Shown here piece by piece: positions 29,405 to 38,206 of a stretch of DNA of 64,000 nucleotides; the stretch's first letter is position 1, and each line of letters begins with the position of its first letter. Both the position numbers and the translations under genes were made by a program. The notes below the pieces were generated by a model. The model had not been told where the DNA came from. It ran no database searches and saw only the letters and a list, made by a program, of their open reading frames with translations. This stretch comes from an uncultured Sphingomonadaceae bacterium (lineage in GTDB: Bacteria; Pseudomonadota; Alphaproteobacteria; Sphingomonadales; Sphingomonadaceae). The stretch is from assembly GCA_938050045.1 (NCBI GenBank), contig CALLJS010000013.1:143820-207819 (forward strand), read 5' to 3'.

Positions 29405-29890
29405 ATGCCACAGTTTGATTTTGCAAATGTATTTTTGCCGCAGCTATTTTGGCTGTCGGTTTTGTTTGCGATATTATATTTCGGCGTGGTGCGCCTCACT
29501 TTGCCCAAATTGGGTAAGGTTATGGAAGAGCGTGAGAACAAAGTATCGGGCGATATAGAAAAAGCTGAAAAAGCGAAATTAGAGTCCGATAAGTTGAATG
29601 AAGATTATGAAACTGGCCTTACATTAGCGCGTGATGAAGCGCGTAAGATGCTTGCTGATACGAAATCAAAAGCTGCCGCCTCGGTTGAGAAGAAATCAGC
29701 TAATGCTCAGAAAAAAGCCGATGAAGCTATTGCCGCAGCGCAAGTTGAAATTGAAAAAGCGCGCGCTGCTGCGATGAAAGAAATAGAAGCAGTTGCGGCG
29801 GATGGCGCAAGCTCTATTGTTGAACGTCTTACTGGTAAATCGCCCAGTAAAGCAGTGGTTTCAAAGGCCACAAAATCAGTTTTCGGTTGA
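29405..29890 (+). CDS. atpF2: ATP synthase F0 subunit b'
   Basis: The 161-residue protein has one N-terminal membrane helix (about residues 10-32; FLPQLFWLSVLFAILYFGVV) and a long charged, Ala-rich coiled coil. The sequence LPKLGKVMEERENKVSGDIEKA is typical of b' subunits. Alphaproteobacteria and phototrophs use a b/b' pair as the stator stalk. It is followed 18 bp later by the b subunit. Confidence 0.94.
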   Translation: MPQFDFANVFLPQLFWLSVLFAILYFGVVRLTLPKLGKVMEERENKVSGDIEKAEKAKLESDKLNEDYETGLTLARDEARKMLADTKSKAAASVEKKSANAQKKADEAIAAAQVEIEKARAAAMKEIEAVAADGASSIVERLTGKSPSKAVVSKATKSVFG

Positions 29891-29908
29891 GAAATAGGAT
29901 AATCTGAT

Positions 29909-30466
29909 ATGACCGGTTTAATGCAAATCTTATCAATAGCAGCCGCTGGCGCGGATGGTGCAGGTGAAGACACGCTGCTGGGATTAGACGCCACGGGCTG
30001 GGTCTATGTAGGTGTGAGTATATTTTTCATTCTAGCTTTTGTCGTTGGCAAAGTGCATGTCAAAATTGCCGAGGGCTTAGATGCACAAATTGCTGAAAAA
30101 AGCAAAGCCTTGGCCGAGGCAGATGCTATTCGTAAAGAAGCCGAGACATTGCTGAAAAAGGCGCAAAAGCAATTTGACGACAGCGCGAATGATGCGAAAG
30201 ATATTGTGAAACAAGCCGAGAGTGAAGCTGCTACCTTGATTAGCACGGCAGAAACAGAAGCTAAAGCGATAGTCGCTACACGTCAAAAAATGGCCAAAGA
30301 TAAAATCGCTGCTGCACAGCGCAATGCTCTAGCGGATGTCCGTTCAAAAGCTGCGGATGCAGCGATTGCGGCTGCAACTGTGATTATAGCCGAAAAGCAT
30401 GACGGGGCAGCCGATAAAGGGTTGGTCGATATTGCGATTAGCGATATTGGCAAGATCGCGCATTAA
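29909..30466 (+). CDS. atpF: ATP synthase F0 subunit b
   Basis: The 185-residue stator protein has a membrane helix at about residues 30-48 (WVYVGVSIFFILAFVVGKV) and a long Ala/Lys/Glu coiled coil with IRKEAETLLKKAQKQFDDS. The N-terminal 25 residues are Ala/Gly-rich. It is the last gene of the F0 operon; uvrC starts 68 bp later. Confidence 0.95.
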   Translation: MTGLMQILSIAAAGADGAGEDTLLGLDATGWVYVGVSIFFILAFVVGKVHVKIAEGLDAQIAEKSKALAEADAIRKEAETLLKKAQKQFDDSANDAKDIVKQAESEAATLISTAETEAKAIVATRQKMAKDKIAAAQRNALADVRSKAADAAIAAATVIIAEKHDGAADKGLVDIAISDIGKIAH

Positions 30467-30534
30467 TCTGATTATTTTTAACATTTGATATTTGGGGGCT
30501 GGCATATTGATGCTGGCCTCTATATCTTTGCGGA

Positions 30535-32448
30535 ATGAGTGGCCCGCAATCTCCTGATAGATTCAATGAAGAAAAAGCTGTTTATGCTTTGCGAGGCAGC
30601 GAACGCCCCAATCTTGACCAAGGTGTTGAGGTTATAAAAAAAATATTAAAGACGCTTCCTGCTACTCCTGGCGTATATCGAATGCAGGACGTAAAAGGAC
30701 AGGTGCTTTATGTTGGTAAGGCCCGTAATCTCAAAAACCGCGTCACCCATTATACGCTGACCAATAAATTACCGCAAAGATTGTTACGAATGATAGCGCA
30801 AACCCGCTCTATGACTATTGTGACGGTCGACAGCGAGGCAGAGGCGTTGATATTAGAAGTACAGCTAATAAAACATTATCGGCCCGCTTATAATGTGTTG
30901 CTGCGCGATGATAAAAGCTTTCCTTATATAGTATTGCGCGAAGACCATGACTTTCCTCGTATCCACAAACATCGTGGCGCGCGGCGCGCTAAGGGTAAAT
31001 ATTATGGCCCATTTGCAAGCGGTGGTGCGGTCAATCAAACGCTCAACGCTCTCCAAAAAATGTTTCTTTTGCGAAATTGTAGCGATAGTTTTTTCAACAA
31101 TCGATCGCGCCCTTGTTTGCTCTATCAAATAAAACGTTGCTCGGCCCCTTGCGTCGATAAAATATCCAGCAAAGATTATGATGAATTGGTTAGCGATGCC
31201 CGCGATTTTTTGGATGGTAAGTCGTTAAATGTGCAAGATAAATTGGGCAAGCAAATGACGGCAGCTTCCGATGCTATGGATTTTGAAATGGCGGCTGTTT
31301 ATCGGGATAGATTAAAGGCACTAACCTTTATTCAAGGGTCGCAATCCTTTAGCGTTGAAGGCCTTAATAATGCTGATATTTTTGCACTGGAGAGCAAGGC
31401 GGGTCATGTTTGTATCCAAGCATTTTTTATGCGCGGGGGGCAAAATTGGGGGCATCGCTGCTTTTTCCCATCGCATGTCAAAGATGTACCCGATGACGAT
31501 GTGATGAGTAGTTTCTTAGGCCAATTTTATGAGGATATACCGCCCGCCAAATTCATCATTATCGATCGCAAAATCAAAGACGAACAAATTTTGGTTGATG
31601 TGCTGGAAAAAAGACATGATATTTATGTGAAATTTTCTTCACCTCAGCGCGGTGATAAGCATAAATTATTGGTGCAAGCTCAGAAAAATGCTGTGAATGC
31701 GCTCGATAGAAAATTGGCTGAAAACGCAACCCAAGCCCAAGTGCTAAGCGAACTCACAGATATTTTTGAATTAGAGGCAATACCGCAACGCATTGAAATT
31801 TATGACAATAGCCATATTCAAGGCAGCCACGCGGTCGGCGGAATGGTCGTGGCTGGGCCCGATGGTTTTATTAAAAAAGCGTATCGCAAATTTAATATTA
31901 AGGATCCAAAAACGATAGCTGGCGATGACTTTGGTATGATGCGCGAAGTATTGGAACGCCGTTTTGCCCGCGCCCAGAAAGAAGACCCCGATCGCAGCAA
32001 GGGTGATTGGCCTGATTTGATATTAATCGACGGCGGCAAAGGTCAGCTTAGCGCAGCACGCGATGCAATGCGCGAGCTTGGTATCGATGATATGAATATT
32101 ATCGGTGTTGCAAAAGGGCCAGAGCGTAATGCTGGACGCGAAATATTTTATTTCCCAAATGGCCGTGAAATGACATTGCCTATCAACAGTGCCACATTAT
32201 TTTATCTTCAACGCTTGTGCGATGAGGCGCACCGTTATGCCATTGGCGCGCATCGCACCAAGAGAGCCAAAGCTATGGGCATCAGTCCATTGAATGATAT
32301 TCCTGGCATAGGGCCAACGCGCAAAAAAGCTCTGTTAATGCATTTTGGTACATCGGGGGCTGTGCGCAATGCGAGCCTAGAAGATTTGAAACGCGCACCA
32401 GGTGTCTCGGATGCTGTCGCACAAATTATTTATGACCATTATCACTGA
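30535..32448 (+). CDS. uvrC: Excinuclease ABC subunit C
   Basis: UvrC makes both incisions in nucleotide-excision repair. The N-terminal GIY-YIG nuclease is seen in TPGVYRMQDVKGQVLYVGKA, the UVR helical domain in AASDAMDFEMAAVYRDRLKAL, and the RNase H-like second nuclease in EIYDNSHIQGSHAVGGMVV and LIDGGKGQLSAA. Helix-hairpin-helix motifs near the end read NDIPGIGPTRKKALLMHFG. The length of 637 is usual. About 40 non-conserved residues precede the nuclease. Confidence 0.96.
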   Translation: MSGPQSPDRFNEEKAVYALRGSERPNLDQGVEVIKKILKTLPATPGVYRMQDVKGQVLYVGKARNLKNRVTHYTLTNKLPQRLLRMIAQTRSMTIVTVDSEAEALILEVQLIKHYRPAYNVLLRDDKSFPYIVLREDHDFPRIHKHRGARRAKGKYYGPFASGGAVNQTLNALQKMFLLRNCSDSFFNNRSRPCLLYQIKRCSAPCVDKISSKDYDELVSDARDFLDGKSLNVQDKLGKQMTAASDAMDFEMAAVYRDRLKALTFIQGSQSFSVEGLNNADIFALESKAGHVCIQAFFMRGGQNWGHRCFFPSHVKDVPDDDVMSSFLGQFYEDIPPAKFIIIDRKIKDEQILVDVLEKRHDIYVKFSSPQRGDKHKLLVQAQKNAVNALDRKLAENATQAQVLSELTDIFELEAIPQRIEIYDNSHIQGSHAVGGMVVAGPDGFIKKAYRKFNIKDPKTIAGDDFGMMREVLERRFARAQKEDPDRSKGDWPDLILIDGGKGQLSAARDAMRELGIDDMNIIGVAKGPERNAGREIFYFPNGREMTLPINSATLFYLQRLCDEAHRYAIGAHRTKRAKAMGISPLNDIPGIGPTRKKALLMHFGTSGAVRNASLEDLKRAPGVSDAVAQIIYDHYH

Positions 32449-32466
32449 GAGGGTATCACCGCTAAT

Positions 32467-33204
32467 ATGGCGATAATAAGAACCGAAGCGATAATATGTT
32501 CGCAATTCCATCACGGAGAGCATGGCGTTATTGCGAGGCTGTTGACTCCAGATCATGGTTTGATGTCGGGCTATGTTCGCGCAGGACGGTCGCGCAAGAT
32601 GCGGCCTATATTGATTGCTTCTAATAAAGTGATGGCCGAATTTAGATCGCGCAATGAAGATCAATTAGGGGGGCTTAGCGTTGAACTTATTGAGAGCCGA
32701 GGCCCTTGGCTTTCTGAGCCGCTTGCTTCTGCTGGATTGGAATGGGTGACTGCGCTTTTAACAGGCTGTTTACCGCAAGATAATAGCTACCCAAGGCTAT
32801 ATAGCGCCGCTGATGCACTCTTGTCAGCAATTTGCGGCGCTCCATCGGCGAAAGGCTGGGCGCGCGCATTGGTGCAATTTGAGTTGCTGACCTTATCAGA
32901 ACTTGGCTTTGGATTGGATTTAGAAAAATGTGCAGTCACTGGGGAAATCAATAATTTAACCTATGTTAGCCCAAAATCGGCACGCGCTGTTTCTGCCAAT
33001 GCTGCTATTGGTCATGAATCAAAATTGCTAGATTTGCCGGCATATATTAGAGATAAAGACATATCTCCTGACTGGCGGGATATTTTCCAAGGACTCAAAT
33101 TAACGGGATATTTTTTGGAGCGTAATTTTTCATCGGATTGGAGGAATAATATTTTTTCTTCTCGCACTATATTGATCGATAGATTGAAAAGAGTGGTTGC
33201 TTGA
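32467..33204 (+). CDS. recO: DNA repair protein RecO
   Basis: RecO anneals DNA and loads RecA with RecF/RecR. The 245-residue protein has the N-terminal OB fold ([41 protein letters not shown]). The C-terminal helical domain contains [22 protein letters not shown], a form I associate with alphaproteobacterial RecO. It follows uvrC by 18 bp and is probably cotranscribed with it. Confidence 0.92.
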   Translation: MAIIRTEAIICSQFHHGEHGVIARLLTPDHGLMSGYVRAGRSRKMRPILIASNKVMAEFRSRNEDQLGGLSVELIESRGPWLSEPLASAGLEWVTALLTGCLPQDNSYPRLYSAADALLSAICGAPSAKGWARALVQFELLTLSELGFGLDLEKCAVTGEINNLTYVSPKSARAVSANAAIGHESKLLDLPAYIRDKDISPDWRDIFQGLKLTGYFLERNFSSDWRNNIFSSRTILIDRLKRVVA

Positions 33205-33259
33205 AATTTATAATAAGGGCAGTAGACCATGGATTATTGACGTGCCAAGGGGCGATAAG

Positions 33260-34306
33260 ATGCATATTGCAATATTAGCTGGTGATGGAATAGGCCCAGA
33301 GATTATGGATCAAGCGTTAAGAGTATTGGATGCTCTTAATCTGTCTGATTTGAAATTATCCCCTGCTTTAGTGGGGGGCGCTGCTTACCATGCAGTTGGG
33401 CATCCGCTGCCTGATGACACGCTATCATTGTGCAAAGAGGCCGATGCGATATTATTCGGCGCAGTTGGTGATCCATCCTGCGATGGATTAGAACGGCATT
33501 TACGTCCTGAACAGGCAATATTGGGCTTGCGCAGTGCTTTGGGACTCTTTGCCAATTTACGCCCAGCAAAAATGATGACGGCGCTCTCTGAAATGAGTGC
33601 TTTGAAACCAGAAATAGCCGTCGACATTGATTTGCTGATCGTACGTGAATTAAATGGTGATGTTTATTTTGGGGATAAAGGCCTGCGCAAAACAGATAGA
33701 GGTTTGCGCGAGGGATATGATATCATGTCCTATAATGAGGATGAAGTTAGGCGTATTGCGCATATTGCATTCAAAGCGGCACAAGGGCGCAATGGTAAAT
33801 TATGTTCGGTTGATAAAGCCAATGTTTTGGAAACGTCTCAACTGTGGCGCGATGTGGTAAAAGAAGTTTCGGCTGAATATGCCGATGTGACGCTTGAGCA
33901 TATGTATGTTGATAATGCCGCCATGCAATTAGTCAAATCCCCAGGTCAATTTGATGTTGTGGTAACGGGTAATTTATTTGGTGATATATTATCGGATCAA
34001 GCGAGCATGTGTGTGGGCTCTATTGGTTTATTAGCCTCGGCGTCTTTAGGCGAAGGCGCGCGCGGTTTATATGAACCCATCCACGGCAGCGCACCTGATA
34101 TAGCGGGACAAGGCATTGCAAATCCGTGCGCCATGATTTTGTCCGTAGCCATGATGTTGCGGCATAGCTTTGGATTGGAGACTCAAGCTCTAAAAATTGA
34201 ACAGGCCGTTGCTAAGATTTTGGATGATAATATAATGGGAGCTGATTTGGGCGGCCATTATGCTTGCCAGCAAATAGGGGATGCAATCATTCAAAAATTG
34301 GTCTAG
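33260..34306 (+). CDS. leuB: 3-isopropylmalate dehydrogenase
   Basis: LeuB oxidatively decarboxylates 3-isopropylmalate in leucine synthesis. The 348-residue protein starts [16 protein letters not shown] and has [45 protein letters not shown] and [18 protein letters not shown]. The ATG at 33260 behind AAGGGG is the start; an upstream frame from 33197 would overlap recO. leuA and leuCD are not in the window. It heads a run of six plus-strand genes. Confidence 0.95.
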   Translation: MHIAILAGDGIGPEIMDQALRVLDALNLSDLKLSPALVGGAAYHAVGHPLPDDTLSLCKEADAILFGAVGDPSCDGLERHLRPEQAILGLRSALGLFANLRPAKMMTALSEMSALKPEIAVDIDLLIVRELNGDVYFGDKGLRKTDRGLREGYDIMSYNEDEVRRIAHIAFKAAQGRNGKLCSVDKANVLETSQLWRDVVKEVSAEYADVTLEHMYVDNAAMQLVKSPGQFDVVVTGNLFGDILSDQASMCVGSIGLLASASLGEGARGLYEPIHGSAPDIAGQGIANPCAMILSVAMMLRHSFGLETQALKIEQAVAKILDDNIMGADLGGHYACQQIGDAIIQKLV

Positions 34307-34314
34307 TTAAAATT

Positions 34315-35277
34315 ATGTTTTCAGAGAAAGAAATTAGATTTGCTGCAGCGCGCATATATAGAGATATGCCAGCAACCTCTCAAATCCAATGGCCTTTATT
34401 ATCAGACCGTTTGGGCTGTAATATTTGGGTCAAGCATGAAAACCACACGCCTCTGGGGGCTTTTAAGATTAGGGGCGGCATAACATTCATAGATTGGTTG
34501 TTAAGAGAACAGCCCACATGCTGCGGAATTATTAGCGCAACTCGCGGAAATCATGGTCAAGCGCAGGCAAGGGCCGCTGTTGCGGCAGGTCTTGAAGTTA
34601 TCATTGTTGTGCCAGAGGGCAATGCGGTTGAAAAAAATGCAGCAATCAGAGCATTGGGTGCAGAACTGATTATATATGGCGAGGATTTTGACGCCGCTAA
34701 GGCGCATGCCGCATATTTGGCGCAAGCGAAGAATTTATATTTAGTGCCCTCTTGGCACCCAGAGTTAATTCGGGGTGTAGCGACTTATGCATTGGAATTA
34801 TTCGATCAAGTTAAAGATCTTGATTTTTTATACGTCCCCATCGGCATGGGTTCTGGAATATGTGGATGTATTGCGGCGCGGGATGCGCTGGGGCTTTCTA
34901 CAAAAATAATTGGCGTTGTAGCAAAAAATGCAAATGCTGCTAAATTATCGTTTGATACTGGAAAGGTCATGGAAACTGAAACAGCGAATACATTTGCCGA
35001 TGGCTGTGCAATTAGAATAACCCACCCCGATGCTTTTGAATATTATAGTAATGGTGCAGAGCGTATTGTTGAAATCGAAGAAGATGCTATTGCAGAGGCC
35101 GTGCGCATTTACTGGCAAGATACGCATAATTTGACAGAAGGAGCGGCTGCGCTTCCGCTTGCTGCGATGATTCAAGAAAAAGAGATAATGCAAGGAAAGT
35201 CAGTTGGTTTAATTTTAACTGGCGGTAATATGGACCTAGATGAAGCGGCATCAATCTTAGCTGGGAACACACCATAG
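34315..35277 (+). CDS. Threonine/serine dehydratase-like PLP enzyme
   Basis: The 320-residue protein is a fold-type II PLP enzyme. K51 in GAFKIRGG is the PLP lysine, SATRGNHGQA is the substrate loop, and GMGSGICGC is the phosphate loop. The chain ends after the catalytic domain, so the C-terminal ACT-like regulatory domain of biosynthetic IlvA is missing. This points to the catabolic or EutB-like group. Placement 8 bp after leuB suggests it could supply 2-oxobutyrate for isoleucine, but this is inferred. The in-frame ATG at 34264 is an unlikely start because it lies inside leuB. Confidence 0.82.
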   Translation: MFSEKEIRFAAARIYRDMPATSQIQWPLLSDRLGCNIWVKHENHTPLGAFKIRGGITFIDWLLREQPTCCGIISATRGNHGQAQARAAVAAGLEVIIVVPEGNAVEKNAAIRALGAELIIYGEDFDAAKAHAAYLAQAKNLYLVPSWHPELIRGVATYALELFDQVKDLDFLYVPIGMGSGICGCIAARDALGLSTKIIGVVAKNANAAKLSFDTGKVMETETANTFADGCAIRITHPDAFEYYSNGAERIVEIEEDAIAEAVRIYWQDTHNLTEGAAALPLAAMIQEKEIMQGKSVGLILTGGNMDLDEAASILAGNTP

Positions 35278-35284
35278 GAACATT

Positions 35285-36493
35285 ATGAAAAAGAAAAGTG
35301 GTCAAGATAAAAATATCACCGCGCAATGGCGCCCTGCTACGCAAGCTGTTCGCGGCGGCACATATAGAAGCGAATATGGTGAGACTTCCGAAGCTTTATT
35401 TCTAACTTCTGGCTATAGCTATGATTGTGCCGAAGATGCCGCCGCGCGCTTCATGGGCGAACAAGAGGGTATGACCTATAGCCGCCTGCAAAACCCAACC
35501 GTGCAAATGCTCGAAGCGCGCATTGCAATGCTCGATGGTGCAGAAGCTTGTCGCGCAACCGCCTCTGGCATGGCAGCCATGACAGCAGCCTTATTATGCC
35601 AATTACAGGCTGGAGACCATGTGGTGGCGAGCCGTGCATTATTTGGATCATGCCGTTGGTTGACCGATACATTGCTTCCAAAATTTGGTATTGATACGAC
35701 GGTCATTGATGGGCGTGATACGGATGCTTGGGCCAAAGCAACTAGGCCCAATACCAAAGTATATTTCTTTGAAACGCCCGCTAATCCGACGATGGATATA
35801 ATCGATGTCCGCGCCGTTTGTAATATGGCCAGAGAGCGCGGTATAACCAGCGTCGTTGATAATGCTTTTGCCACGGCTGCTTTGCAAAAACCGATCGCTA
35901 TGGGCGCCGATGTTGTGGCTTATAGTGCGACTAAAATGATGGATGGCCAAGGGCGCGTTCTGGCAGGTGCTATATGCGCTACAGAGGCGTTCATCAATGA
36001 TGTTTTGCTGCCATTCCACCGTAATACGGGGCCAACGCTCTCTGCATTTAATGCGTGGGTGGTGCTTAAGGGTTTAGAAACATTAGATTTGCGTATTAAA
36101 AAGCAAAGCGAAAATGCGCTTCAAGTAGCAAAGTTTTTAGAAAAGCGTATCGAACATGTATCCTATCCAGGCCTTGAATCGCACCCACAACATGATTTAG
36201 CGATGCAGCAAATGGAGGCCGCAGGGCCTATTTTCTCAATTTATCTTGGCGAAGGGCGATCGCGCGCCCATGGCATGCTCAATGCGCTCACTATAGTCGA
36301 TATATGCAATAATATAGGCGATTCCAAAAGCTTAATGACCCATCCATCTTCTACGACACACTATAGCATGGGTGAGCAAGCACGCTTGGAGGTCGGCATT
36401 ACCGAAGATATGCTGAGAATTAATGTTGGTTTAGAAGATCCACTTGATATAATCAGCGATCTTGACGGAGCATTGCGAGCGATAGGATTATGA
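35285..36493 (+). CDS. metZ: O-succinylhomoserine sulfhydrylase
   Basis: MetZ makes homocysteine directly from O-succinylhomoserine and sulfide. The 402-residue Cys/Met-metabolism PLP enzyme has YSRLQNPTVQMLEARIA, FFETPANPTMDIIDV, K217 in YSATKMMDGQGRV, and LMTHPSSTTHYSM near the end. The DGQGR form after the lysine is typical of MetZ rather than MetB. It starts 7 bp after the dehydratase and overlaps apaG by ATGA. No SAM riboswitch is seen directly upstream. Confidence 0.93.
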   Translation: MKKKSGQDKNITAQWRPATQAVRGGTYRSEYGETSEALFLTSGYSYDCAEDAAARFMGEQEGMTYSRLQNPTVQMLEARIAMLDGAEACRATASGMAAMTAALLCQLQAGDHVVASRALFGSCRWLTDTLLPKFGIDTTVIDGRDTDAWAKATRPNTKVYFFETPANPTMDIIDVRAVCNMARERGITSVVDNAFATAALQKPIAMGADVVAYSATKMMDGQGRVLAGAICATEAFINDVLLPFHRNTGPTLSAFNAWVVLKGLETLDLRIKKQSENALQVAKFLEKRIEHVSYPGLESHPQHDLAMQQMEAAGPIFSIYLGEGRSRAHGMLNALTIVDICNNIGDSKSLMTHPSSTTHYSMGEQARLEVGITEDMLRINVGLEDPLDIISDLDGALRAIGL

Positions 36494-36894
36494 AAATAGG
36501 CGCATTTTTTGCCAATGAAGCTATAACAGAAGGGGTTATCATTCGGGTGTCCCCCAATTTTCTGCCAGAACAATCGCAAATCGATCAAGGCCGCTGGTTT
36601 TGGTCTTATCATATCCGCATAGAAAATGAATCGGATAGAGCCATCCAATTGATCTCGCGTCATTGGAAGATTACCGATGGGCGCGGAAATGTGCATCATG
36701 TTGATGGCGATGGTGTTGTTGGAGAACAGCCCATATTAAAGCCGCGCGAAGCGCATGATTATGTCTCGGGTTGTCCGCTGCGAACGCCGCAAGGGCAAAT
36801 GGAAGGCCATTATCTCATGGCGCATGGGGATAACCAATCATTTTTGGCTATTATTCCGCGCTTTTCGCTTATTGCACCTGCTACAGCGCGATGA
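36490..36894 (+). CDS. apaG: ApaG protein
   Basis: This 134-residue immunoglobulin-like beta-sandwich protein carries the family segments WFWSYHIRIENES, LISRHWKITDGRG and GEQPILKPREAHDYVSGCPL. ApaG was named for cobalt/magnesium phenotypes, and its biochemical role is still unsettled. It overlaps metZ and the LysR gene by 4 bp on either side, so it is translationally coupled to both. Confidence 0.93.
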   Translation: MKIGAFFANEAITEGVIIRVSPNFLPEQSQIDQGRWFWSYHIRIENESDRAIQLISRHWKITDGRGNVHHVDGDGVVGEQPILKPREAHDYVSGCPLRTPQGQMEGHYLMAHGDNQSFLAIIPRFSLIAPATAR

Positions 36895-37682
36895 AGAGAA
36901 CCCATATACCCTTAAATGCTATGCGCGTCCTTGATGCTGCTGCACGGCACCTTAGCTTCACCAATGCGGCCAATGAATTGGCCGTGACGCCTGCTGCTGT
37001 GGGCCAGCAAATCAGGGCTTTAGAAGATATGTTAGGGGTGGTTTTGTTTCGCCGCACTCCCAAAGGATTAGAGCTTACAGGCGAGGCGGAAGCGGGCTTA
37101 GAATCGCTTCGATTAGGATTTTTGAATCTAGAAGAATCGATCCGCGCCATGCAATCGGGGCATTCATCAAACAGTCTTACGCTTGCCGCTCCTAGAGATG
37201 TAATTGCTAAGTGGTTGACGGGTAAATTATCACAATTTTCCCGCACTAATCCTGATATTCGCTTTAATATTATTAATGCTGATGAAGAGTTGGATTTTAC
37301 CGAAGCTAATCTCGATGCTGCTATTCGATATACCAACAATAGCGCAGAGCATAAGGGTATCAAATTGGGGCGCGGTAAAACTCTATTAATTGCGCACCCT
37401 AATGATGATAATGATGCGCTAATTTATTGGCCTGGATGCAGCAAAGCCGATAAGAAAACCGCTATGCGCGTTGGCGATGCAGGGCTTGCCATAGATGCCG
37501 TTTCTCATGGATTGGGAAGGGCTTATGTTCCTGAAATATTAGTGGAAAATGATTTAAGCTCTGGCCGGGTTTTGCAAATAGAAAGTCATGAGACTGCTGA
37601 TGAAAAAACCTATTGGTTGATCGCGCCTCTGCCGCAATGGCGCCAACGCAAAGTCAAAAATCTCGTGGAATTTTTGCAATGA
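36891..37682 (+). CDS. LysR-family regulator (GcvA-like), shortened effector domain
   Basis: The first 65 residues form the winged helix (LNAMRVLDAAARHLSFTNAANELAVTPAAVGQQIRALEDMLG), very close to the GcvA/AmpR group. The protein is only 263 residues long, against about 300 for the family. The periplasmic-binding-like effector domain appears compacted around residues 165-195, where LIYWPGCSKADKK replaces a longer segment. It is embedded in the leuB-metZ-apaG run instead of diverging from a target, so its regulon cannot be guessed. Confidence 0.87.
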   Translation: MKRTHIPLNAMRVLDAAARHLSFTNAANELAVTPAAVGQQIRALEDMLGVVLFRRTPKGLELTGEAEAGLESLRLGFLNLEESIRAMQSGHSSNSLTLAAPRDVIAKWLTGKLSQFSRTNPDIRFNIINADEELDFTEANLDAAIRYTNNSAEHKGIKLGRGKTLLIAHPNDDNDALIYWPGCSKADKKTAMRVGDAGLAIDAVSHGLGRAYVPEILVENDLSSGRVLQIESHETADEKTYWLIAPLPQWRQRKVKNLVEFLQ

Positions 37683-38206
37683 GTTTTGCTGTTTTGCGCA
37701 CAAAACGCCTAGTTTTGCGCCCTTTACGCGCCGATGATGCACGCGCAATGCATGTTGCTATGTCGGATGAACGAGCGATGACATGGTGGTCGAGCGCACC
37801 GCATAAGCAGTTACAAGAAACAGCCGATTATGTCGCTATTAATGCTGATCCAAACCGCTATATGACATGGGCCATTACACTGGGTGATGATGAAGCTTTG
37901 GGGTGGGTAGTGTTCATCAATCGCCGTGAAAAAGTCAATGAAATCGGGTATATATTGCGCCGCAGCCATTGGGGGATGGGCATCGGCCGCGAAGCCGTTT
38001 CGCGGGTGATAGAGCATGGCTTTGATGATTTGCGGCTGCGCAAAATTATCGCTGATACCGATCCTGATAATGAGGCTTCGAATAAGTTATTGATAGATAT
38101 GGGTTTTGAGAAAGAAGGCTATTTGCGTAACGAATGGGAGACGCATTTAGGCGTGCGCGATAGCATTTTATGGGGGTTGTTAAAGGATGATTATAAATAT
38201 GATTAA
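37679..38206 (+). CDS. GNAT acetyltransferase (RimJ/RimL-like)
   Basis: The 175-residue protein starts LRTKRLVLRPLRADDARAMH, and has IGYILRRSHWGMGIGREAV with the acetyl-CoA-binding GxG region and LRKIIADTDPDNEASNKLL, all typical of ribosomal-protein or N-terminal acetyltransferases. The substrate is unknown. The ATG at 37679 overlaps the LysR stop (ATGA). The stop overlaps that of the convergent serine hydrolase gene. Confidence 0.87.
   Translation: MSFAVLRTKRLVLRPLRADDARAMHVAMSDERAMTWWSSAPHKQLQETADYVAINADPNRYMTWAITLGDDEALGWVVFINRREKVNEIGYILRRSHWGMGIGREAVSRVIEHGFDDLRLRKIIADTDPDNEASNKLLIDMGFEKEGYLRNEWETHLGVRDSILWGLLKDDYKYD

Noticed and set aside
35200..35284. Possible SAM-II riboswitch before metZ
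   Set aside because: Only 7 bp separate metZ from the previous gene, so there is no room for a leader; any riboswitch would have to be ahead of leuB, where none was recognised.
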